A DNA stretch of 7,559 nt from Kiritimatiellales bacterium (GTDB taxonomy: Bacteria > Verrucomicrobiota > Kiritimatiellia > Kiritimatiellales > Pontiellaceae), in contig DAOUQA010000104.1 of NCBI GenBank assembly GCA_030625905.1, forward strand, positions 1 through 7,559, read 5' to 3'. The notes below the pieces were generated by a model. It did not search any database. It saw only the letters and a list, made by a program, of their open reading frames with translations, and was not told where the DNA came from. Below, piece after piece: positions 1 through 4,516 of this stretch (position 1 is the first letter of the stretch; each line of letters starts with the position of its first letter). The position numbers and the translations under genes were made by a program.

Positions 1-83
1 TCGTAAAGGTCGTTTCCTGGTACGACAACGAGTGGGGCTACTCCTGCAAGGTTCTCGACCTGATCAACGTTATGGTTGGCTAA
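1..83 (+). CDS. gap: Glyceraldehyde-3-phosphate dehydrogenase, C-terminal end (partial)
   Basis: Only the last 26 codons and the TAA stop are present; the reading frame begins at base 3 and the 5' part lies outside the window. The peptide contains SWYDNEWGYS followed by a short helix ending VMVG. This is the conserved C-terminal signature of type I GAPDH, the cytosolic glycolytic enzyme that oxidises glyceraldehyde 3-phosphate to 1,3-bisphosphoglycerate with NAD and phosphate. Its product is the substrate of the phosphoglycerate kinase encoded next on the same strand, so this is a glycolysis locus. An intrinsic terminator lies about 20 bases after the stop, so most transcripts should end there and not run into pgk. 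The assignment is firm despite the short length because the motif is nearly invariant. Confidence 0.93.
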   Translation, partial: VKVVSWYDNEWGYSCKVLDLINVMVG

Positions 84-104
84 GCCCGCGCATAACCAAG
101 ATTG

Positions 105-134
105 AAAAAGCGTCCCGTTCCGGGGCGCTTTTTT
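105..134 (+). terminator. Intrinsic terminator after gap
   Basis: AAAAAGCGTCCCG pairs with CGGGGCGCTTTTTT across a very short loop, with one G-T wobble. The stem is GC-rich at its core, preceded by an A run and followed by six T. It starts 21 bases after the gap stop codon, as expected of a Rho-independent terminator. The A run opposite the T run means it could also act on the opposite strand. Confidence 0.88.
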
Positions 135-148
135 GGGTCTATAGGAAA

Positions 149-175
149 GCAGGCTCCATCGGAATGGAAGCCCGC
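149..175 (-). repeat. 27-bp palindromic repeat, copy 1 (minus orientation)
   Basis: Read on the minus strand this is the same 27-bp element as at 271-297, with three mismatches, all in the outer arms. The inner 19 bases (153-171, GCTCCATCGGAATGGAAGC) are an exact reverse complement of 275-293. Copies 1 and 2 therefore form a perfect 19-bp inverted repeat that brackets the tandem array at 174-251. The core is itself partly palindromic (CCAT/ATGG around a four-base loop). Confidence 0.8.
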
Positions 176-251
176 GCTACACCCTGTATTTGGAAGGCAG
201 CGCTACACCCTGTATTTGGAAGGCCGCGCTATACCCTGTGCTTGGAGATTT
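174..251 (+). repeat. Three 26-bp tandem repeats
   Basis: Three head-to-tail units start at 174, 200 and 226. The first two are identical over their first 25 bases (GCGCTACACCCTGTATTTGG, then AAGGC). The third has diverged (GCGCTATACCCTGTGCTTGG) and fades at its end. Each intact unit contains TACA-CCC-TGTA, a small inverted repeat. The unit start, CGCGCTACACC, also follows the 27-bp element at 2154-2180 as CGCACTACACC, so the array looks like local amplification of the flank of that dispersed element. I see no open frame or protein signal that explains it. Confidence 0.85.
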
Positions 252-270
252 GTGCGGACATCGGTGTGGA

Positions 271-304
271 GCGTGCTTCCATTCCGATGGAGCACGCATT
301 TTTT
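271..304 (+). repeat. 27-bp palindromic repeat, copy 2, with terminator-like T run
   Basis: Bases 271-297 are the best copy of the dispersed element. GCGTGC pairs with GCACGC and TCCAT with ATGGA around a TCCG loop, with one extra T bulged in the left arm. The copy at 2154-2180 differs at only one base, in the loop, when reverse-complemented. The hairpin is followed by A and six T (299-304), so on the plus strand it has the shape of an intrinsic terminator. It may give second-line termination behind gap, but with no gene just upstream it is better read as a repeat that ended beside a T run. Confidence 0.75.
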
Positions 305-342
305 GAGAGAAACATTAGTTCCAAACCTGCTACATTATTTCC

Positions 343-576
343 ATGGAAATTATCCACAACAGCATCTCGTCCCTTGGCGCTTTTGCGCCCTATGCCTGCA
401 TCGTGCTTTTCCTGTTGGCGAGCCTGCTGGTGGTCTGGCGGTTGGAGACGCTGTCGGGGCAGGGAGTGGAGGGCACGGTGCTTGGAACCCTTTTCATGCC
501 GTTCTGTTCCGGCATGGGCAATATGGTCTTTGCGTTCGTGCCATGCTCAATGGTAATTTTTGGAGGGGGAAGTGAA
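343..576 (+). pseudogene. Decayed N-terminal fragment of a membrane protein (possibly Na+/Ca2+ antiporter-like)
   Basis: The frame from ATG 343 gives MEIIHNSISSLGAFAPYACI, a hydrophobic helix (about residues 15-32), then a short charged stretch and EGTVLGTLFMPFCSGMGNMV, a glycine-rich second hydrophobic region. This resembles the N-terminus of sodium:calcium antiporter-like proteins, but I name that family from memory with limited confidence. Near base 540 the frame breaks: the +1 frame reads MLNGNF and the original frame resumes with FGGGSE, as if one base was lost and one gained within about 20 bases. After about 576 the translation is arginine- and proline-rich and no longer membrane-like, and it is interrupted by a hairpin. 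The open frame runs to 654, but the coherent part is only about 75 residues, far too short for a transporter. There is no Shine-Dalgarno site. Most likely a gene relic; a genuine small membrane protein is the alternative. Confidence 0.45.
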
Positions 577-581
577 TCGCC

Positions 582-611
582 ACACCGCTTTCCGTGCGCA
601 AAAAGCGGTGT
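582..611. other. 10-bp perfect hairpin upstream of pgk
   Basis: ACACCGCTTT (582-591) and AAAGCGGTGT (602-611) are exact inverted repeats around a 10-base loop. No T run follows on either strand, so it is not a standard terminator. It ends 39 bases before the -35 box of the pgk promoter and sits where the decayed frame loses its protein-like character. It could be an operator, a rearrangement scar or a remnant of another repeat. Confidence 0.6.
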
Positions 612-650
612 CGCCCGGTGGTTGCCGCCGCATTCCAGAATTTTGTTCGT

Positions 651-678
651 TTGACTCGCTTTTGGATCTGCTTATAGT
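651..678 (+). promoter_or_regulatory. Sigma70-type promoter for pgk
   Basis: TTGACT (651-656) matches the -35 consensus at five of six positions. After a 16-base spacer, TATAGT (673-678) matches the -10 box at five of six. Transcription would start near 685, giving a leader of about 39 bases before the pgk ATG. This fits pgk having its own promoter after being separated from gap by a terminator and repeats. Identified by eye, without experimental support. Confidence 0.6.
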
Positions 679-723
679 CGGCGGCTTGATTTTTAAAAGC
701 GTTTAACCACAAAGGAGCTGTTC

Positions 724-1923
724 ATGAACAAGCTAACGATTCAAGATCTGGATATTCAGGGCAAGCGCGTGCTGATGCGCGTCGATTTTAACGTGCCGAT
801 CAAGGACGGCGTGGTAGGCGACGACACCCGCATCGTTGCGGCGCTGCCTTCTATTAAGCATGTGCTCGAAAACGGCGGCTCGCTCGTACTGATGAGCCAC
901 TGCGGTCGCCCGAAAGGGGAGAAGAACATGGAGTTCACCCTCAAGCCCGCCGCCGACCGCCTGGCCGAGCGGGTCGATGCCAAGGTAACCCTCGCCCCCG
1001 ACGTGATTGGTGACGAAGTCAAAGCCCTCGTCGATGGCCTTCAGGCCGGTGAGATCCTCGTTCTCGAAAACGTCCGTTTCTACAAGGAGGAAGAGGGCAA
1101 GGGCTGCACCCCCGAAGAACAGGAAGCCTTCGCCAAGGAACTCGCGTCCTACGGCGATGTCTATGTTTCCGACGCTTTTGGCACCGCGCACCGCGCGCAC
1201 GCCTCCATGGCCGTTGTCACCAAATACATCGACCAATGCGCCGCCGGCTTTCTGCTCGAAAAGGAGATCGAATATCTCGGACAAACCCTCGAAGCTCCCG
1301 AAAAACCGTTCGTGGCTATCATTGGTGGCGCAAAAATTTCCGGGAAGATCGATGTCGTGACCAAACTGATGGACAAGTGCGACGCCATTCTGATCGGCGG
1401 CGGCATGGCCTACACCTTCTACAAGGCGCAGGGCAAGGCCATCGGCGGATCGCTCCTCGAAGAGGACAAGGTTCAGCTTGCGGGCGAAATCCTCAAGAAG
1501 GCCGAGGAAAAGGGCATCAAGCTCCTGCTTCCGGTCGATAATATTGCGGCCGATGCCTTCTCCGCCGATGCCAACACCAAGGTGGTAGGGGACCACATTG
1601 AAGACGGTTGGATGGCACTCGATATTGGCCCCAAGACCATTGAACTCTATTGCAACGAAGTGGCCGGCGCGAAGACCGTCGTTTGGAACGGCCCGATGGG
1701 CTGCTTCGAAATGGAACCCTTCGCCAGCGGAACCTTCTCCGTCTGCGAAGCCGTGGCCAAGTCCGACAGCGTCAGCATCATCGGCGGTGGCGACAGCGTG
1801 GCCGCCGTCAAGCAATCTGGCGTGGCCGACCAAATGAGCCACGTTTCCACCGGTGGCGGCGCCTCCCTCGAATTCATGGAAGGCAAGCAGCTCCCCGGCA
1901 TCGTTGCCCTGACCGATAAATAA
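724..1923 (+). CDS. pgk: Phosphoglycerate kinase
   Basis: A 399-residue cytosolic glycolytic enzyme that transfers phosphate from 1,3-bisphosphoglycerate to ADP, giving 3-phosphoglycerate and ATP. The length is typical. Visible signatures run in order. In the substrate-binding N-terminal lobe these are RVDFNVP (19-25, Asp21 and Asn23), MSHCGRPKG (57-65), Arg118 in NVRF, and FGTAHRAHAS (152-161). In the nucleotide-binding C-terminal lobe these are GGAKISGKIDV (201-211), IGGGMAYTF (224-232), WNGPMGCFE (321-329) and IGGGDS (353-358), closing with STGGGASLEF. The ATG is preceded by AGGAG (713-717) at a six-base gap, one of the few strong ribosome sites in the window. The usual leucine of SHLGRPKG is cysteine here (residue 60), a mild variation. 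gap lies upstream on the same strand but about 640 bp away with a terminator between, so pgk probably uses the promoter at 651-678. No convincing U-rich terminator follows. Confidence 0.98.
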   Translation: MNKLTIQDLDIQGKRVLMRVDFNVPIKDGVVGDDTRIVAALPSIKHVLENGGSLVLMSHCGRPKGEKNMEFTLKPAADRLAERVDAKVTLAPDVIGDEVKALVDGLQAGEILVLENVRFYKEEEGKGCTPEEQEAFAKELASYGDVYVSDAFGTAHRAHASMAVVTKYIDQCAAGFLLEKEIEYLGQTLEAPEKPFVAIIGGAKISGKIDVVTKLMDKCDAILIGGGMAYTFYKAQGKAIGGSLLEEDKVQLAGEILKKAEEKGIKLLLPVDNIAADAFSADANTKVVGDHIEDGWMALDIGPKTIELYCNEVAGAKTVVWNGPMGCFEMEPFASGTFSVCEAVAKSDSVSIIGGGDSVAAVKQSGVADQMSHVSTGGGASLEFMEGKQLPGIVALTDK

Positions 1924-1950
1924 TACGGAATTAACTTAATCGGTATTATT
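1921..1950 (+). terminator. Weak AT-rich hairpin over the pgk stop codon
   Basis: TAATAC (1921-1926, containing the TAA stop) pairs with GTATTA (1943-1948), with imperfect ATTAA/TTAAT pairing inside, followed by the T-rich TTACT. The stem is AT-rich and broken by a mismatch and a bulge, so termination here would be inefficient. It is offered only because no better candidate follows pgk. Confidence 0.3.
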
Positions 1951-1963
1951 ACTCGTGCGTGGA

Positions 1964-1980
1964 GCCCGCAAGATGCGGGC
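1964..1980. repeat. GC-rich mini-hairpin GCCCGC-AAGAT-GCGGGC
   Basis: Perfect six-base arms (1964-1969 and 1975-1980) surround a five-base loop, 41 bases after the pgk stop. There is no T run after it on either strand. It may slow transcripts or protect the 3' end, or belong to a small dispersed hairpin family. No second copy is in this window. Confidence 0.5.
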
Positions 1981-2015
1981 GGTACGACCCGGAAGTTATG
2001 AAATACTAGTCAGGT

Positions 2016-2224
2016 TGAGGAACTTGCAAACCCCCATAACGGTGTAGAGCGCGGTTGCCACTCTCTTCGATCACTGCTTTCCCGTGGAAAGCCTCGCTTC
2101 GTGTCCCGTCTGCGGGAGCGTGCTTTTCGCGCAACGTGTTCCACTCGAACGATGCGTGCTCCATCAGAATGGAAGCACGCACTACACCGTTGTAGGTTTA
2201 GCCAGAGGTTTTGCAAGTTCCTCA
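2016..2224. repeat. About 209-bp structured repeat element with 15-bp terminal inverted repeats
   Basis: The ends are exact inverted repeats: TGAGGAACTTGCAAA (2016-2030) and its complement (2210-2224). A second inverted pair lies just inside: AACGGTGTAG (2038-2047) with CTACACCGTT (2182-2191). Between them are further small hairpins: GCTTTCC/GGAAAGC with a CGT loop (2076-2092), TCCCG/CGGGA with a TCTG loop (2104-2117), CTACA/TGTAG (2182-2195), and the 27-bp palindromic repeat in minus orientation (2154-2180, one mismatch to 271-297). No protein-like frame is present. The architecture fits a non-autonomous MITE- or REP/BIME-type element mobilised by a transposase elsewhere. A structured non-coding RNA is the main alternative. 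I see no target-site duplication. From this element to the padR palindrome (2225-2303) nothing else is recognisable except a run of nine C. Confidence 0.7.
2154..2180 (-). repeat. 27-bp palindromic repeat, copy 3 (minus orientation)
   Basis: The reverse complement of these 27 bases matches 271-297 at 26 positions; the single difference lies in the loop. GCGTGCT pairs with AGCACGC and CCAT with ATGG, with a bulged A. It is nested in the larger element at 2016-2224 and followed by ACTACACC, as copy 1 is followed by GCTACACC, so the shared unit extends to about 35 bases. Confidence 0.82.
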
Positions 2225-2303
2225 TCAGTTAATCGTTATTAGTTGCCCCCCCCCGCTCTGCCTCGCGATCGAGGATCACAACTACAAAGCCCCGCATCAA
2301 GGT

Positions 2304-2328
2304 AGATATATCATATAATGATATATCT
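2304..2328. promoter_or_regulatory. 25-bp perfect palindrome, candidate PadR operator downstream of padR
   Basis: Half-site AGATATATCAT is repeated as an exact inverted copy around a three-base ATA centre. It lies three bases beyond the padR stop codon. A copy with one mismatch lies immediately upstream of the same gene. PadR regulators bind AT-rich palindromes of this size and commonly autoregulate, so an operator role is likely. In this position it would control whatever once lay further along the minus strand, or cause roadblocking or looping with the upstream copy. Confidence 0.65.
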
Positions 2329-2331
2329 GTT

Positions 2332-2673
2332 CTATTTGCAGTTCTTGAGGATCCGGTTGATTCCGGCGGAAAAGAGTTCCCACTTTTTGGTGCGGCACTT
2401 CAATTCCGTTCGGCCAGATGCGGTAATTCGGTAGGTGTTGCGAACGCGGCTTTCGCAGACGGTTTCCTTTCGGCTTTTGAGCCAGCCCCTTTTCTCCATT
2501 TGCCGGAGAAGCGGGTAGATGCGTCCAAGAGAGGGATGCACCACCTGATGGGAGATATCGGTGAGTTCCTGCCGGATGAGATAGCCGTGCATGGAAGCAC
2601 CGCTGTGCAGCAGTGCTAGAATGAGCATCTCGGTGTGCCCTTTCACCATTTCGCCGTCAATGCTTCGTTTCAT
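2332..2673 (-). CDS. PadR-family transcriptional regulator
   Basis: A 113-residue cytosolic DNA-binding protein. VKGHTEMLILALL (10-22), then MHGYLIRQEL (28-37), SLGRIYPLLRQMEKRGWL (48-65) and YRITASGR (81-88) are the recognition helix, wing and wing-following motif of the PadR winged-helix domain. About 25 residues of C-terminal helix follow, consistent with the short PadR subfamily. Such proteins repress their own gene and a neighbouring operon, often transporters or membrane proteins, responding to small molecules. The ligand cannot be told here. The chosen ATG (2671-2673) lies five bases after a 25-bp palindrome and has no Shine-Dalgarno site, so the leader is very short or absent. An internal ATG at codon 9 (MVKGH) is an alternative start. 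The next gene on the strand is pgk in opposite orientation, beyond a repeat element, so no obvious target gene remains downstream. The VanZ-like gene upstream, same strand, is the nearest possible partner. Confidence 0.9.
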   Translation of the reverse strand: MKRSIDGEMVKGHTEMLILALLHSGASMHGYLIRQELTDISHQVVHPSLGRIYPLLRQMEKRGWLKSRKETVCESRVRNTYRITASGRTELKCRTKKWELFSAGINRILKNCK

Positions 2674-2678
2674 GTGGA

Positions 2679-2703
2679 AGATATATCATATAATGATGTA
2701 TCT
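2679..2703. promoter_or_regulatory. 25-bp palindrome upstream of padR, candidate autoregulatory operator
   Basis: Half-site AGATATATCAT (2679-2689) is followed by ATA and ATGATGTATCT, the inverted half with one substitution. It is identical to the site at 2304-2328 except for that base and lies five bases upstream of the padR start codon. A repressor bound here would block initiation at padR. Binding of PadR is inferred from position and symmetry; no clear -35/-10 pair is separable from the palindrome. Confidence 0.7.
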
Positions 2704-2783
2704 ACAAGCACTCACTTTTCCAACTCCTGGAAACTTTGCTGGGTGAAACCATGCAACGGATGGCACAGACCCCTCTCCTTCTT

Positions 2784-2814
2784 GATTGGAGGCTCCAATT
2801 CGTGACCTCCAATC
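2784..2814 (-). other. 9-bp hairpin overlapping the VanZ-like gene's stop codon
   Basis: GATTGGAGG (2784-2792) and CCTCCAATC (2806-2814) are exact inverted repeats around 13 bases, overlapping the stop codon at 2813-2815. A third TTGGAG-type segment (CTCCAA, 2793-2798) allows an alternative fold. No T run follows on the minus strand, so it is at most a weak terminator or 3'-end stabiliser. Bases 2704-2783 beyond it hold nothing I recognise. Confidence 0.5.
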
Positions 2815-3949
2815 ATAGACCCCTCTTCCGGCTTCCAAGGGTTGGAAGCCAGCGAACCAGCGGTAGCACAACGAGAAAAACCAGTAGTGCCGCCGCCATG
2901 CCGTAGAGGTCGATCCGCAAGTCGCCCACCTCGGCCGAGCGGTCAAGGGTCAGGAACTGGAGCGATTCGGTGACGGCGGCAAACAACAGCACATCGAAGC
3001 CAACCTTGAAGAAATAGGCTGGATGCTGCCGCTCCAGCGCGGCAGAGAGATAGACGAGGAAACAGAGCGAGGCAAACAGGACGAAATGACCCATCTGGTG
3101 TGCCTCAACCTCCACCCCCATGAACCAATCCATCGGTTCATGGGACGGCGCCGGCTTGGGAGCTGGTTTCCCCGCCGCGGGCTGGATCTTTGCCGGAGCC
3201 GGTTTTGACCGCTCCGCCCATGTTTTTTTTGCCCAAGCAGACCCGTCCTGGATCCATACGCTTGGCATCAGAGTACCGTAAAGGATAGCCAGGACGTTGA
3301 GTAGAATCAGCACATTCAGCTTCCGGTGCTGCAGGCGGCAACGCCGGAAATAGAGTGCGGCCAGAGATAGCCAGAGACTGAAAAAAATGATTCTCCAGCA
3401 GAGAAACGACGCGCGCAGCCGAACCGGCTCGACCTCGATGTGTTTAACTTCCGCCGTCCCGGCGGAGCCGGATTGTTGCAGCACCACAACCACACGGCTA
3501 GCGTTGGGGCTTATTTCGAATACATCTTCGTGCCCCGCCCAATCCTTGGAACCCTCCGCCGTCGCCAAGCCATGATGCCCTGGAATCCACTTGTTGTTCG
3601 CATCGTACTGCGCCAGCAGCAGACGCGCGCAACTCCAAGGATATTTGCCGACGACCACGCCATCCACCTTGATGCGTGCGCGTACGCGGATGGCTTCATA
3701 CTCCACGGCGGCGGGCAACGGAAAATCGATGCGCGCGTGTTTCCCTCCCGGTGGAACCCGCAATGTAAAATGGGCATTGGATCTGGAGACGTCGCCCCGG
3801 ATATTAGTCCCGTCAGCCAATACCGGCGATTCCAGCAAAACAGGGCCGACAGGTTCGTAGCGGTCGTAGCGCGACCAAAAGAGCACGGTCGCCGCCAGCA
3901 GGATTAATGCAGGCAGGCGCAATTTTAGTTTTTTCATCCAGTCGTTCAT
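2813..3949 (-). CDS. VanZ-like membrane protein with an N-terminal extracytoplasmic domain
   Basis: A 378-residue predicted inner-membrane protein. Residues 11-25 form a hydrophobic anchor. Residues 30-175 look like a beta-rich extracytoplasmic domain (alternating hydrophobics, many charged and aromatic residues). Hydrophobic helices follow at about 182-201 and 211-229, then a Pro/Ala/Lys-rich linker (248-270) and three more helices (about 286-304, 313-330, 349-367). The last part carries the VanZ-like pattern: MGHFVLFASLCFLVY (286-300), TESLQF (327-332, Glu328, Gln331) and DRSAEVGDLRIDLYGM (336-351, Arg337, Asp343). The family, named for the teicoplanin-resistance protein VanZ, is of uncertain biochemical function and is usually only 120-200 residues long. 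The extra sensory- or carbohydrate-binding-like domain is inferred from composition only. The start at 3949 has no Shine-Dalgarno site; Met5 is an alternative. It lies between padR and a cydB relic, all on the minus strand, but gaps and hairpins argue against a tight operon. There is no reason to claim antibiotic resistance. Confidence 0.75.
   Translation of the reverse strand: MNDWMKKLKLRLPALILLAATVLFWSRYDRYEPVGPVLLESPVLADGTNIRGDVSRSNAHFTLRVPPGGKHARIDFPLPAAVEYEAIRVRARIKVDGVVVGKYPWSCARLLLAQYDANNKWIPGHHGLATAEGSKDWAGHEDVFEISPNASRVVVVLQQSGSAGTAEVKHIEVEPVRLRASFLCWRIIFFSLWLSLAALYFRRCRLQHRKLNVLILLNVLAILYGTLMPSVWIQDGSAWAKKTWAERSKPAPAKIQPAAGKPAPKPAPSHEPMDWFMGVEVEAHQMGHFVLFASLCFLVYLSAALERQHPAYFFKVGFDVLLFAAVTESLQFLTLDRSAEVGDLRIDLYGMAAALLVFLVVLPLVRWLPTLGSRKRGL
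3117..3144. other. 10-bp perfect inverted repeat inside the VanZ-like gene
   Basis: CCCATGAACC (3117-3126) and GGTTCATGGG (3135-3144) surround an eight-base loop. The repeat codes for the segment around SHEPMDWFMG, just after the proline-rich linker. It could fold in the mRNA, but may equally be a coincidence of coding. Confidence 0.4.
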
Positions 3950-3988
3950 GTAGGACAGAAGCTATCATCTGCCGCACAAATACCGAAC

Positions 3989-4361
3989 CTAATCTTCGTG
4001 GACTTTAACTTTGCCCTTGAAAACGCGGTGGATAAACACCGTGTAGGCCAGAACAACCGGCATGCCGATCAAGGCAATAACCAGCATCGCCGTCAGTGTC
4101 AGCTGCGAGGAGGACGAATTGTATATGGTTAGGCTCCACTAGCACTGGCGGCCAACACAAAAAGGCCCATCTACGCGCGGCGTTGGCGATTTCGCCGTCA
4201 AGCTTCATGGAGAGGTAGAGCGCGCCGTGCAGGGCAAACATTGAAAGCCCGACCAGTCCGCGGAGAATGTTGCCGATAGCCGCGCCATAGAGGATGGAGG
4301 GCAAAATACTGCCAAACGCAAAGGCGACGTCCCATGCCTTGGTCCAGAATTCCGCCAGTTA
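3989..4361 (-). pseudogene. cydB: Decayed cytochrome bd oxidase subunit II (cydB remnant)
   Basis: Three pieces of CydB are recognisable on the minus strand. Piece 1 (4355-4257) reads FWTKAWDVAFAFGSILPS then ILYGAAIGNILRG, the conserved helix with the GN-RG turn. Piece 2 (4256-4161) joins directly and reads LVGLSMFALHGALYL through GEIANAARRWAF, so the loop normally between NILRG and the next helix is missing. Piece 3 (4135-3989), in another frame, reads SLTIYNSSSSQLTLTAML, then a hydrophobic helix and the C-terminal tail FKGKVKVHED before TAG. Between pieces 2 and 3 the frame is shifted (a lost T would give AFFVLAAS) and a large internal segment is gone. An in-frame TAA (4359-4361) cuts the N-terminal side. 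About 120 of some 340-380 residues remain. Intact CydB forms the CydAB quinol oxidase that reduces oxygen at the inner membrane; no cydA is present. It cannot make a working subunit. Confidence 0.88.
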
Positions 4362-4398
4362 CTGGAATATGGGATCCCCGCCTTTCCTATCCCAGACG

Positions 4399-4467
4399 CA
4401 GTGCGTTCCTCTCTGCTTGCAGAGGGGCGCGCCCCCTTCGGGAGGCACGCGCTACACCCACAGGGTG
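4399..4467. repeat. GC-rich structured repeat, diverged relative of the 27-bp family
   Basis: The segment holds CTCTGC/GCAGAG (4411-4416, 4419-4424), the 12-bp palindrome GGGGCGCGCCCC (4424-4435), a CTTCGG mini-loop (4436-4441) and CACCC/GGGTG (4455-4459, 4463-4467). GTGCGT near 4401 and GGCACGCGCTACACCC (4444-4459) resemble the outer arms and CTACACC flank of the repeats at 149-175 and 2154-2180, but the central CCAT/ATGG part is missing. It sits where the upstream part of the cydB locus should be, so it may mark the deletion. No U-rich tail is seen; it could still impede transcripts leaving the NAD kinase gene. Confidence 0.55.
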
Positions 4468-4493
4468 AAAGAACCACGGGGTCGCTAATGATT

Positions 4494-4505
4494 CAGGTTA
4501 ACCTG
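4494..4505. promoter_or_regulatory. 12-bp perfect palindrome downstream of NAD kinase
   Basis: CAGGTTAACCTG is a perfect dyad with no spacer, 11 bases past the NAD kinase stop codon. It may be a protein-binding site or chance; no promoter is evident beside it. Confidence 0.3.
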
Positions 4506-4516
4506 CGGATGCAAGA

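Noticed and set aside
174..251. CRISPR array
   Set aside because: The 26-bp units are directly head-to-tail without unique spacers, and no cas gene is present.
733..1842. Long 369-codon open frame on the minus strand opposite pgk
   Set aside because: It is rich in Gly, His, Asp and Phe, as produced by reading the complement of a GC-rich gene. pgk on the other strand is an unmistakable full-length enzyme, so this is a shadow frame.
2010..2225. Minus-strand 71-codon frame in the structured repeat
   Set aside because: Composition is arginine-rich and unlike a protein, and the frame simply spans inverted repeats and hairpins; no ribosome site.
2246..2254. Run of nine C as a phase-variation tract
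   Set aside because: It lies in a gene-free stretch with no promoter or reading frame it could switch.
3440..3907. 155-codon plus-strand frame opposite the VanZ-like gene
   Set aside because: Arginine-rich shadow composition and no motif; the minus-strand frame has membrane helices and VanZ motifs.
2813..3949. Glycopeptide (teicoplanin) resistance gene
   Set aside because: Only the VanZ-like domain is shared; no vanA/H/X/R/S genes are nearby and VanZ-like domains are widespread in proteins of unrelated or unknown role.
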